A DNA stretch of 64,000 nt from Psychrobacter sanguinis. GTDB lineage: Bacteria > Pseudomonadota > Gammaproteobacteria > Pseudomonadales > Moraxellaceae. Both the position numbers and the translations under genes were made by a program. Position 1 is the stretch's first letter, and every line of letters starts with the position of its first letter. Shown one piece after another: positions 15,715 through 24,695 of this stretch. The notes beneath the pieces are model-generated. The model ran no database searches, was not told the origin of the DNA, and was given only the letters and a program-made list of their open reading frames with translations. Location: the NCBI RefSeq assembly GCF_020736705.1, contig NZ_CP085990.1:2232001-2296000 (forward strand), given 5' to 3'.

Positions 15715-17913
15715 GTGCCCACTATAGAGCTCTTATCGAATGAACCGAATAAAAAAACTGCTACTAGTACCGCTTTACCTGTCTCTAAAACGACTGTTAA
15801 TAACCCCGAACGCAAAACTAATGAGCCCATTAAGTCTATTAAACCAAATCAAAAACACCAACAATCAACAGGTTGGTGGTTTGATTTTTATACCATGGCA
15901 GGACGTAAGTCTGAAAATCAAGACAGTTTATTGATTACCACCTGTTTATTAAGCTATTTAGAACAGATTGAACAGGACAAATTAGACCATATTCAACAGG
16001 ACAATCAAGCCCATAGCCCCAAAATTAAGCTTAGACCAGAGCAGTTGCCGGTACTTGCTGTTTTGGCAGATGGGGTCAGTGCCTGCCAGTTTCCCAAACA
16101 GGCGAGTAAATTGGCGGTTGAGACTGTGGCCGAGCATGTTATTAAGGGCTTGATTCGTTTACAACATCAAGCTGTGGTAGAAACACGACAATTTAATGAG
16201 CAAAGTTTTAAAGTCATTTTTGATGATGAAAGTGTGGCAGGCATTATCAAGTCAGCAGTCATTAAAGCGAATGACGCAATGTACTTTTCGCAGTCTTATG
16301 AGCGGGTTGCCCCTTTATTGTCAACGCTATCTGGTGTGCTGTGCATTGGTGATAGGGTTTATCTGTTTCATACTGGTGATTCGCGCATCTACCGTTTGAG
16401 CGTAGATAGAACTACGGTGCTCAGTGAAGACCATCGTATCCATCATGGGCAAGATAAAGGGGCATTATCGGCAGCTCTAGGGGCAGATACCAGCGTTGAT
16501 TTACAGCAAACAGTGTTTACCCTGCACCAAAACGAATATTTAGCCCTAATGACCGATGGCGTTTATGAACATCTTAATCCTGTTGACATGCAGTTTGAGT
16601 TTAGTGCAGCTGCTACCCAATTAGAAAATACTCCCAATTGGAACCTTCTTAAAAAATGGGATTTGAGTGAGCAATTCTGTCGCCATGCCTATCAAGAGGG
16701 CAGTAATGATAATCTAACTATTATTATGCTCGGTATGGGTCTTTCCTCAAGCATTAAGCTAAAGAATACTCGAAAAGATAAAGATAAAGATAAAGGCACA
16801 TCCAGCTTAAAGAACATAGATAGCTCAATGAGTGTTGATGAGCCAAGTCAGGACAGCAGCCTGTTCTCCGAGGACGATAATGACAGTAATGTACCAGTAC
16901 AATATAAGCTGCCCACAGGGCTACAGGTCAATGACAGTATTGATGGCTTTGAAGTAAAAGCTATTATTGCTCGGACGGCCCGTAGTGAAGTATATTTGGT
17001 AGAAGACAGTGCAGGACAAGAGTATGTCCTAAAGTCTCCCAGCCTAAGAACGGTCGAGGATGGAGAGTATCTGCGTAGCTTTTTGAAAGAACGCAAAATT
17101 GGATTAAGTCTATCAAGACACAGGCGGGCAGGTGAGCCCGCTTATAATCAAATCGACCCTACTGAGTCAATGGGGGGCTCTGCATTGGGTGAGTCAGGTT
17201 TATTACGCTATTACCCCGTACCTGCCAGCTCAACCTATTTGTACCACCTTACCGAATATATAGAAGGCGAGAGTCTGCGCGCCTTTATGGATCGAAATGG
17301 TCCTTGCGATGTGTGGCAAACCCATGATTTATTGACCAAAATTGGGATGGCAGTGCGGGTAATGCACCGCAATTATCTATTGCATCAGGATATTAAGCCA
17401 GAGAACTTATTATTAACCAAATCAGGGGCAGTAAAGCTGATTGATTTTGGGTCAGTGGCATCCTCTATCCTAAAAGACAATACTCGGCCACCAGTTGGCG
17501 ATCTGCATTACGCTGCACCAGAATACTACACAGATGCACCTAAAGGAGTGCACTCTGATTTATTTTCGATTGCAGTCATAGGCTTTGAGTTACTCACAGG
17601 TAGCCGGCCATTTACCTCACAAATGCTCATGTCTGCCTCTGATGCTTTGGTCGTACCCTCGCGTTTACTGAATCAAAAACAAGTCCCAGCCACCAGTCAG
17701 CAAGCCTTACTGCGTGCTCTTCATCGTAATACCAACGTTCGTCATCAAGCGATTGGAGAATTTTTACAAGATTTTAATCCAGATCATAGTGCTTCTTTAT
17801 CCGACCCAGAACCGCTGATCAAAAGAAATCCTTTATTGGTATGGCACGGCATTTGCTTGGTACAGAGTGTAATTATTGTTTTATTACTGATTAAGTTTCT
17901 ACCCACCAGCTAG
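15715..17913 (+). CDS. Bifunctional PP2C protein phosphatase / Ser-Thr protein kinase fusion
   Basis: A 732-aa signalling protein starting with GTG after a good AAGGA site. Residues about 55-345 form a PP2C-type phosphatase: AGRKSENQDSLL, VLADGVSA, FHTGDSRIYRL and GSNDNLTII provide the metal-binding aspartates. A charged linker with KDKDKDK follows. Residues about 405-690 are a Hanks-type kinase: invariant Lys in YVLKSPS, catalytic HQDIKPENLLL (Gln instead of the usual Arg of HRD), IDFGSV, AAPEYY and DLFSIAVIGFELLTGSRPF. The glycine loop is degenerate (ARTARSEVYLVED). One C-terminal membrane helix (about 710-730) anchors it. A kinase gene at this place in the nitrate operon is known from Pseudomonas. 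It may tune nitrate assimilation, but the target is unknown. Confidence 0.92.
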   Translation: MPTIELLSNEPNKKTATSTALPVSKTTVNNPERKTNEPIKSIKPNQKHQQSTGWWFDFYTMAGRKSENQDSLLITTCLLSYLEQIEQDKLDHIQQDNQAHSPKIKLRPEQLPVLAVLADGVSACQFPKQASKLAVETVAEHVIKGLIRLQHQAVVETRQFNEQSFKVIFDDESVAGIIKSAVIKANDAMYFSQSYERVAPLLSTLSGVLCIGDRVYLFHTGDSRIYRLSVDRTTVLSEDHRIHHGQDKGALSAALGADTSVDLQQTVFTLHQNEYLALMTDGVYEHLNPVDMQFEFSAAATQLENTPNWNLLKKWDLSEQFCRHAYQEGSNDNLTIIMLGMGLSSSIKLKNTRKDKDKDKGTSSLKNIDSSMSVDEPSQDSSLFSEDDNDSNVPVQYKLPTGLQVNDSIDGFEVKAIIARTARSEVYLVEDSAGQEYVLKSPSLRTVEDGEYLRSFLKERKIGLSLSRHRRAGEPAYNQIDPTESMGGSALGESGLLRYYPVPASSTYLYHLTEYIEGESLRAFMDRNGPCDVWQTHDLLTKIGMAVRVMHRNYLLHQDIKPENLLLTKSGAVKLIDFGSVASSILKDNTRPPVGDLHYAAPEYYTDAPKGVHSDLFSIAVIGFELLTGSRPFTSQMLMSASDALVVPSRLLNQKQVPATSQQALLRALHRNTNVRHQAIGEFLQDFNPDHSASLSDPEPLIKRNPLLVWHGICLVQSVIIVLLLIKFLPTS

Positions 17914-18008
17914 TTTATGGAGCGCGTTTGAGCCCGATAACTAAGTAGGTTGAGAAAAATAATTGGTGATGACTATTTCAATCGCCGCCTCAGTGGCTAA
18001 GGTCTCTC

Positions 18009-19529
18009 ATGCCAGCTCCAGTCAACGCCCGCACCATCGCGCAGTCGCAATCTCTAGCAGATCAATTTAATGGCCTATCATTAGACAGTTCGTTAAGCGA
18101 TTCATTAAGTCAATCACTAAGCGACTTATCAAACTTAAGCGACTTGTCAAATGAGGTAGTCATTGTGGGGGCAGGGATGGCAGGCAGTCGTTTGGCGATT
18201 CAGTTAGCCACTACGTGGCAACAACAGACTACTGCCGAAAGTCCTAAGATTACTTTGATTAGTAAAGAGTCTGAAGTGGGCTATAACCGAATTATGTTAT
18301 CACCGGTCTTAGCAGGCGAGACCTCGTTTGAGGAGACTTATTTATATGACAAGAGTGACTATGAACGCTTGGGTATAACTGTATTAGCAGGTGTAGAAGT
18401 CGAGCGTATAGATACTGATAATCAAACGCTGACCTTAGATAATGGGCAGAGGATCGACTATGGCAAGCTGGTTATCGCAACAGGGTCAACTGCCCGAGTC
18501 ATTCCTTTTACAAATCATGAGGCCAAAGGAGTACACGTTTTTCGAGATGTCGCCGATGTGACTGTACTTACTGACTATGCTAAGCAGGGTAAAACGGGAT
18601 TGGTAATTGGGGGCGGTGTACTGGGTTTAGAAGCGGCTTGTGCGTTGTCATCACAAGGGGCGAACATGACCGTGATACATGTTGATAATTTTGTACTCAA
18701 TCGCCAGTTGGACTTGCCTGCGGCATTAATGCTGCAACAAGAGCTTGCTCGTAGAGAAGTGGGTTTGGAAGTTTCGGCGATGACCACGGGTATTGAAGTG
18801 AATGCTAGCAATGAAGTGACAGGACTAAGCCTTAAAGATGGCAGAACGTTACCTGCTGATTTTATCGTTATGGCTGTGGGCATTATACCCAACACCCAAC
18901 TAGCTGAAGATAGTGGTATAGAAGTTAATCGAGGTATTGTGGTAGACGAATATATGCACAGCAATTGTCAAAATGTCTATGCCATAGGCGAGTGTATAGA
19001 AATTAATGAGGAACTTTTCGGCATGGTGTCCTCAGTCAATCAGCATGTTGGTACTCTCGTCGCCGTATTGACTCAGCAAGCATCAAAATCAAAGTGGCCA
19101 CCTTTTGTTAGCACCCCTTTATCATTAAAACTTAAAGTATCTGGCATTGCCGTCTTTTCATCAGGAAAAATTGAGTTTGATGAGTCAGAATTAGCGTCTA
19201 TTGAACAAATTATTTATCGTCAGGTGAATAGCGATCAATACCATTGTCTTTACCTAAAAGATAATCGGTTGATAGGGGCTGTACTGTATGGAGAGACCAG
19301 TGATGGTAACTTCTATAGTCAGCTGATTAATGAACAAATTGATGTTTCTGAATTTAAAGACGCTTTGATCTTTGGGGCTGCTTATTGCCAATCATTATTG
19401 GATCAACAAGCTGAAGATAAGGAAAGTATAGCCGTTGATCCAGTGACCAATTCTGCGACAGCGCTTAATGAGAAGCCTAAGTCGGTGATTAAAGCCGACA
19501 ATCAACCAAGTGATGATGAAGTGGCTTAA
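18009..19529 (+). CDS. nasB: FAD/NAD(P)-dependent reductase, nitrate reductase electron-transfer subunit (NasB-like)
   Basis: A 506-aa pyridine-nucleotide flavoprotein that most likely passes electrons from NAD(P)H to the nitrate reductase encoded next. The FAD motif is VVIVGAGMAGSRLA (about residues 50-63), the NAD(P) motif GLVIGGGVLGLEAA (about 197-210), and the third FAD motif NVYAIGECIEI. It resembles the first half of NirB but has no BFD-like Fe-S or sirohaem domain; the nitrate reductase itself carries the extra [2Fe-2S] domain. The N-terminus has an unusual Ser/Leu/Asp repeat (residues about 24-48, SLSDSLSQSLSDLSNLSDLS). The ATG follows AAGG and lies 95 bp after the kinase gene. The C-terminus is a short acidic tail. 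Confidence 0.85.
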   Translation: MPAPVNARTIAQSQSLADQFNGLSLDSSLSDSLSQSLSDLSNLSDLSNEVVIVGAGMAGSRLAIQLATTWQQQTTAESPKITLISKESEVGYNRIMLSPVLAGETSFEETYLYDKSDYERLGITVLAGVEVERIDTDNQTLTLDNGQRIDYGKLVIATGSTARVIPFTNHEAKGVHVFRDVADVTVLTDYAKQGKTGLVIGGGVLGLEAACALSSQGANMTVIHVDNFVLNRQLDLPAALMLQQELARREVGLEVSAMTTGIEVNASNEVTGLSLKDGRTLPADFIVMAVGIIPNTQLAEDSGIEVNRGIVVDEYMHSNCQNVYAIGECIEINEELFGMVSSVNQHVGTLVAVLTQQASKSKWPPFVSTPLSLKLKVSGIAVFSSGKIEFDESELASIEQIIYRQVNSDQYHCLYLKDNRLIGAVLYGETSDGNFYSQLINEQIDVSEFKDALIFGAAYCQSLLDQQAEDKESIAVDPVTNSATALNEKPKSVIKADNQPSDDEVA

Positions 19530-19599
19530 CCAGAACAAGATGCCTTTTAATGCAGGCAATAAATACAATGTATAGCGTACCTAAGTTTCAGTTTTATAA

Positions 19600-22500
19600 G
19601 TGTTCTACCAGCAGATATCACTACAAAATAGCGAGAATATTATCAAAAATAGCCAAACCAGCCAGCCTAAAGCCAAAGCAAGTTTTAATAGCCCGAATAT
19701 CCCAGACAGTATAGCTACTTTAACTTTGCCTAGCGATACTTCCGACTCTCACTCAGAGTTTGAGTCGAAACGGACGGTACGCACCACTTGTCCTTATTGC
19801 GGTGTGGGCTGTGGCGTATTGGCAACTATAGATAACATGACAGGACAGGTGAGTGTAAAAGGTGATCCAGAGCATCCTGCCAATTTTGGTAAGCTGTGTT
19901 CTAAGGGCAGTAATCTGGCCGAGACTTTAGGGACTGAGCGCCGGTTAACTCAACCTTATTATCAAAACAAAAAAGCTAGCATGCAGTTGGTGCAGTCAAC
20001 TCAAGCGGCTCGATCAATCGAGCCTAAGTCATCGGCTAATAGTCTTAATCAGCAAAGCTCAGATTGGGATACTGTTTTGGACGATGTGGCCAGTCGCTTA
20101 AGTGATACTATCGCAAAACATGGGCCAGAAAGTGTGATGTTCTATGTGTCTGGTCAGCTACTGACTGAAGATTACTATGTGGCCAATAAGCTGATGAAAG
20201 GCTTTATCGGCAGTAATAATATTGATTCAAATTCTCGCCTGTGTATGTCGTCGGCGGTTGCCGGTCATAAAAGAGCTTTTGGTGCCGATTTAGTACCGGG
20301 TAGTTATACCGATTTTGAAGCCTGTGACTTATTGGTGCTAGTCGGCTCTAATATGGCGTGGTGCCATCCCATTTTGTTTGGTCGATTTTTGCAAGCCAAA
20401 CAAGAAAACCCTAATAAAAAATTAATCGTTATTGATCCGAGACGGACTGATTCTTGCGAATTTGCCGATTTGCATTTGCCCATTGCGCCTGGTACTGATA
20501 CTCACTTATATAATGGTTTGCTTAAATACTTAGAAGAAAATGGCTGCACCGATTCTGAATATGCCTCACAGTGTGATGGCGTAGAGCAGGCAGTGACTGC
20601 TGCTAATTTATGGGACATAGAGTCGGTTGCTAAAGCCACCCAGCTAGATGCTGAAAAGATTGAGCAGTTTTACAAGTTGGTCGCCGCCAATGACAAAACA
20701 GTAACAGCGTTTAGCATGGGAGTGAATCAGTCTAGTAGTGGCACTGATAAAGTGAATGCTATTATCAATAGCCATCTGCTGACAGGCCGCGTTGGTAAAA
20801 AAGGTGCAGGTCCTTTTTCATTGACGGGTCAACCGAATGCTATGGGCGGGCGTGAAGTAGGGGCATTGGCAAATCTACTGGCTGGCCATTTACAGTTAGA
20901 TATTAAAGAGCATCGTCAGTCAGTGGGTAAGTTTTGGCAATCACCCCAACCCATAGCGCCTAAGGTAGGGGTTAAGGCTTGCGATGTAGCGGATGCCATC
21001 CTTGATGGAAAAGTAAAAGCGATTTGGATTGTGGCTACCAATCCTGTAGTGAGCCTACCTGAGGCAAATAAGTTTCGCCAAGCCTTAGCGGCCTGTGATT
21101 TGGTAATCGTCTCTGAATGCTCTAAAGACAGTGATACCTTACGCTGTGCTGATATTGTCTTGCCGGCGCAATCTTGGAGTGAGAAATCAGGCACAGTAAC
21201 CAATTCTGAACGTCGAATATCTCGTCAGCGTTGTCTTGTATCAGGCGTAGGCGACTCAAAGCCAGATTGGTGGATTTTCTCACAAGTGGCAAAACGTATG
21301 GGATTTAAAGGGTTTGATTATACTGAACCTAGTGAAATTTTCTTAGAGCATGCCGCATTAACCAGTCATGAAAACATCAAATATCCAAGACAGTTAGATT
21401 TAATGGCTGAACTAGAAAAACACAATCAACCTTACGACTCTATGAGTCCTCTGCAATGGGGTGGGCAGCATATTAATATCATTGACCCTGATTTTAAGCA
21501 TGCCAAGCCTAAGCTAGTTGCCATTACCCCGCCACAACAGGCTAGTGCTGTTAATAGATTTTCCCCTATCAACGATAATAATAAAACAAAGTCTAAGGCT
21601 GAAAAACAAACTAAAAAAAACACCCTAGGCCTGGGTTTAACCCAGAATGTTGATGACGGTTTAAAGCTACGCTTAATTACCGGTAGACTGCGTGACCAAT
21701 GGCATACCATGACGCGGACTGCTTTAGCACCAAAGTTGAATCAACAACAGACTGTACCGACTTTGACTTTACATCCTCAAGATGCAGAGGCTTTGGGGGT
21801 TGATAATAATGATTTTGTTTCGATTAAAGCGGACACCACGCAAGTAACAGAGTGCTCAACGGTAGTGGCTCAAGTAGAGGTTAGCGAAGACATGCGTCTA
21901 GGCGATAGCTTTATGCCGATGCATTGGAGTGATGCCTTTGCCAGCTTGGCACGAGTGGGGACGCTTATTCCCACTAAAGTTGATCCCCTATCGGCACAAC
22001 CTGAATTAAAAAATTCGGTCATAGTAGTTCAGCCATTGCCTATAAAATCAGTTGGCCGTATTTTGGTGCATCCTGAATGGCTAGCTCCTGCCTTGGTGCA
22101 GTTGCGTCAACTTACTGAATTGACGTCTGATCAATCACAGGCAGCAGTATCGGTGCCTAATTTAATATGGAGTATCAGTCGTCAGCAAGACAGTATCTTA
22201 ATTAATTTAGCCACTGGTACTGAGCAGATGAGCGACGCTTGGTTGACCGCCGAATTTTGGCAGCAGTTTGTCGCGTCGGTTGTGAGCACACATCAGCGTT
22301 CTAATTCAGAAAACTTATATAGCTCAGATAAATTGGATAACCTAGATAAGCTAGATAAGTCTCATAGCCCTGATAGATTAGATGATGAGTGGGCTGAGCT
22401 TGACACTAGCATTATGATTTATGAAGCCGCTCAGCAATTACGCTATGTCGTTCGTCAACCTGCTGCCATAGAATTGGCGTCGTCTTCTGCTCAACTAGAA

Positions 22501-22842
22501 GAACAGCTAATGCTGGCAGTGTACATTGCACCGCAATCGGAACAGTTGCCTAGTATACATTGGCTGAATAGCTGCTTTGCTGATTTAAGTGACGTACCTT
22601 CTGTGAAATGGCTACTGGCCGGTAAACCCGCTAGTGGCTATGTTGACCCAGGCCCGTTAGTTTGTGCTTGTATGGGTGTGGGTGAAAATACCATTATTAA
22701 TGCCATTACCTCTGAGGAATGTGATGATGCCATTAGCGTTGGTAAATTATGTCAGGCAGGCACTAATTGTGGCTCTTGTGTGGGTCAAATCAATGAGCTT
22801 ATTAAACAATGTCGTTCCGATAAAACAGTAGAGCTGGCTTAA
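19600..22842 (+). CDS. nasC: Assimilatory nitrate reductase catalytic subunit
   Basis: Cytoplasmic Mo-bis-MGD nitrate reductase, 1080 aa. The N-terminal [4Fe-4S] motif is TTCPYCGVGCGVLAT followed by GKLCSKG (about residues 62-107). Molybdopterin segments include NSRLCMSSAVAGHKRAFG, where the Cys is the probable Mo ligand, and GREVGALANLL. The C-terminal molybdopterin-binding domain is GRLRDQWHTMTRTALAPKL. The last 60 residues form a BFD-like [2Fe-2S] domain (VCACMGVGENTI, then CQAGTNCGSCVGQI). Longer than typical family members, it has low-complexity insertions near 125-150, 640-665 and 905-930 (the last with DKLDNLDKLDK). The only plausible start is GTG at 19600 without a clear ribosome-binding site, so the first about 55 residues are uncertain. 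Confidence 0.95.
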   Translation: MFYQQISLQNSENIIKNSQTSQPKAKASFNSPNIPDSIATLTLPSDTSDSHSEFESKRTVRTTCPYCGVGCGVLATIDNMTGQVSVKGDPEHPANFGKLCSKGSNLAETLGTERRLTQPYYQNKKASMQLVQSTQAARSIEPKSSANSLNQQSSDWDTVLDDVASRLSDTIAKHGPESVMFYVSGQLLTEDYYVANKLMKGFIGSNNIDSNSRLCMSSAVAGHKRAFGADLVPGSYTDFEACDLLVLVGSNMAWCHPILFGRFLQAKQENPNKKLIVIDPRRTDSCEFADLHLPIAPGTDTHLYNGLLKYLEENGCTDSEYASQCDGVEQAVTAANLWDIESVAKATQLDAEKIEQFYKLVAANDKTVTAFSMGVNQSSSGTDKVNAIINSHLLTGRVGKKGAGPFSLTGQPNAMGGREVGALANLLAGHLQLDIKEHRQSVGKFWQSPQPIAPKVGVKACDVADAILDGKVKAIWIVATNPVVSLPEANKFRQALAACDLVIVSECSKDSDTLRCADIVLPAQSWSEKSGTVTNSERRISRQRCLVSGVGDSKPDWWIFSQVAKRMGFKGFDYTEPSEIFLEHAALTSHENIKYPRQLDLMAELEKHNQPYDSMSPLQWGGQHINIIDPDFKHAKPKLVAITPPQQASAVNRFSPINDNNKTKSKAEKQTKKNTLGLGLTQNVDDGLKLRLITGRLRDQWHTMTRTALAPKLNQQQTVPTLTLHPQDAEALGVDNNDFVSIKADTTQVTECSTVVAQVEVSEDMRLGDSFMPMHWSDAFASLARVGTLIPTKVDPLSAQPELKNSVIVVQPLPIKSVGRILVHPEWLAPALVQLRQLTELTSDQSQAAVSVPNLIWSISRQQDSILINLATGTEQMSDAWLTAEFWQQFVASVVSTHQRSNSENLYSSDKLDNLDKLDKSHSPDRLDDEWAELDTSIMIYEAAQQLRYVVRQPAAIELASSSAQLEEQLMLAVYIAPQSEQLPSIHWLNSCFADLSDVPSVKWLLAGKPASGYVDPGPLVCACMGVGENTIINAITSEECDDAISVGKLCQAGTNCGSCVGQINELIKQCRSDKTVELA

Positions 22843-22994
22843 ATGGTAGGATTATCCTAGTTTGATTTGAAGATAAAGAGTAACGCTGGCATGTCATTTG
22901 CAACGTCTTGGTTATCAGCACGGTTTAGAACTGAGTGAAACAACAGTTAAATTAGCCGGTTGCTAAAATACATGATGCCAGGAGCACACCAAGC

Positions 22995-23915
22995 ATGACC
23001 CATTTTGATATTTCGACCCTAAATTCTGCACAGGTAATAAAGGGTCGCTCAAAGCTACCTTTAACACCTTATGACTATGGCAATGAATTACCCATAATTA
23101 AAGCGGAAGATAAGGTAAAACAAGCCAAAAAAGGGGTGGTGTATCTGGTGGGCGCCGGGTCTGGTGATCCTGAGCTGCTTACCCTAAAAGCTTATCGGAT
23201 AATGCAACAGGCGGATGTCGTACTTTATGACAGCTTGGTTTCCGAAGATATCTTAGATATGTGCTCTCAACAAGCAACCAAAATTTTTGTCGGCAAACGC
23301 TGTGATAATCATGCGCTACCACAAGAGCAGATTAATCAACTGTTGGTGACCCATGCTCAAGCCGGGAAATGCGTGGTGCGTCTAAAAGGCGGAGATCCTT
23401 TTATTTTTGGTAGAGGCGGGGAAGAATTACAAACTGTCGTAGAAAACGGTGTATATTTTGAGTCTATTCCAGGTATTACCGCGGCCAGTAGTAGCTCAAT
23501 TCCATTAACACATCGTCACTGTGCTCAATCGGTCAAGTTCGTAACTGCCTTCAAAAAGACCAATTGTCCCAATGAAGACTTCAGTGAAATGTTGGACCCG
23601 ACGCAAACAGTAGTGTTGTATATGGGATTGAATCGCTTAGCGGGGTTAACTGATGGGTTAATACGAGCAGGTCGATCGGGAGATACTCCTTTTGCGGTGG
23701 TAAGCCATGCCAGTCTGCCGACACAACAGGTTTTGATTGGCACACTTGATGACATTGCAGCTAAGCAATTACTGGCAAAGTTACCGACACCCGCTTTATT
23801 AATTATGGGTGATGTGGTTAATTTGCATCAGCAGCTCTCTGATTATAATTTAGCGAATATAGAGGTTCAGCATAGATTTACGCAACAGCAAAAAGAGGCA
23901 GAGCTGATTGCTTAA
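22995..23915 (+). CDS. cobA: Uroporphyrinogen-III C-methyltransferase
   Basis: SAM-dependent methylation of uroporphyrinogen III to precorrin-2, the first step to sirohaem needed by NirB. The 306-aa protein has the SUMT motifs GVVYLVGAGSGDPELLTLKA, DVVLYDSLVS, VRLKGGDPFIFGRGGEE and GITAASSSSIPLTHR. About 50 extra N-terminal residues precede the catalytic domain. There is no CysG-type dehydrogenase/ferrochelatase domain, so oxidation and iron insertion must be done by another enzyme. GGAG lies about 11 bases before the ATG. It is the last gene of the nitrate operon, closed by the terminator at 24015. Confidence 0.95.
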   Translation: MTHFDISTLNSAQVIKGRSKLPLTPYDYGNELPIIKAEDKVKQAKKGVVYLVGAGSGDPELLTLKAYRIMQQADVVLYDSLVSEDILDMCSQQATKIFVGKRCDNHALPQEQINQLLVTHAQAGKCVVRLKGGDPFIFGRGGEELQTVVENGVYFESIPGITAASSSSIPLTHRHCAQSVKFVTAFKKTNCPNEDFSEMLDPTQTVVLYMGLNRLAGLTDGLIRAGRSGDTPFAVVSHASLPTQQVLIGTLDDIAAKQLLAKLPTPALLIMGDVVNLHQQLSDYNLANIEVQHRFTQQQKEAELIA

Positions 23916-24014
23916 GGGCGGCTTAGTGATTGCTTGTTTAACAAGCTATTTGGTGGCCTATTGAATGAGTTGTCTAATGAACTATTTAGTGATAACTTAA
24001 AAGGTTATGCGCAT

Positions 24015-24047
24015 AAAAAAAGAGGGGGAGTATTCCCCCTCTTTTTT
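24015..24047 (+). terminator. Terminator of the nitrate assimilation operon
   Basis: Strong GC-rich stem (AAGAGGGGGA with TCCCCCTCTT, loop GTAT) followed by a T run. The A run on the other side makes it bidirectional, but the minus-strand lipoprotein gene stops at 24176, so it can serve both genes. Confidence 0.92.
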
Positions 24048-24175
24048 ATTGGTCTAAATCTAAGGCTAATTCATATAAACGAAGTAGACCTAATTGATGA
24101 GCGACTAACTAATCCGTACGCCACTGGCTTTTACGCTATGCAGTCATACGCTATTAACGCTAACAAGTTTGGACT

Positions 24176-24562
24176 CTATTTGGTAAAACTAGCGTAGCAA
24201 GTCTGCAGAGATTTTGCCACAACCTTAGTAACCAACTGTGCACGGTATTGAGGGTCTAATGCAGCATTGGTCATATCTACCACAGTGATTTGCTGAGGTG
24301 CTTGCTCACTGACACAGCCGCAAATCTTAGTTTTTGCCACTTCTTCTTGCTCAGAGTTCATGGCCACTCGTGCAATACGCCACGCATTTTGCTTTTCAAG
24401 CTCACTACGGCACTGTGCATCTACCGCTGTTCTGAAGATATTCATACCTACGTTGGTGGCAGTACCCACAGTATTGCTTGCATCAGCAGTAGTGCCAGTA
24501 GCGGCACAGCCGGTTAATGCTATAGATGCCATCATGGCTGAAACTGCTAATAATTTTTTCAT
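24176..24562 (-). CDS. Putative lipoprotein, unknown function
   Basis: A 128-aa protein from the ATG at 24562, which follows AAGGAACG. The longer open frame to 24622 has no support. The lipoprotein signal is MKKLLAVSAMMASIALTG-C with the modified Cys at about residue 19. The mature part has a Thr/Ala/Gly stretch (AATGTTADASNTVGTATNVG), then a helical domain with VDAQCRSELEKQNAW and KTKICGCVSEQAPQQI, and ends with LQTCYASF. Four cysteines in the mature domain could form disulfides. I do not recognise the family. It stands alone between the nitrate operon and aspA. Confidence 0.75.
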   Translation of the reverse strand: MKKLLAVSAMMASIALTGCAATGTTADASNTVGTATNVGMNIFRTAVDAQCRSELEKQNAWRIARVAMNSEQEEVAKTKICGCVSEQAPQQITVVDMTNAALDPQYRAQLVTKVVAKSLQTCYASFTK

Positions 24563-24695
24563 GAATCGTTCCTTGAGGGGAGTTAAAAAAAGTAGGCTAC
24601 TTAAAAAATGAAAAATTATCAATATGAAGTTTGTCTACCCTCTAATTTTAACTCTCCCACCTTATAGTTAGTATTGAATTATTAACAGCAAATAA

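Noticed and set aside
23934..24197. 87-aa ORF after cobA
   Set aside because: It runs through the operon terminator and overlaps the end of the lipoprotein gene; there is no ribosome-binding site.
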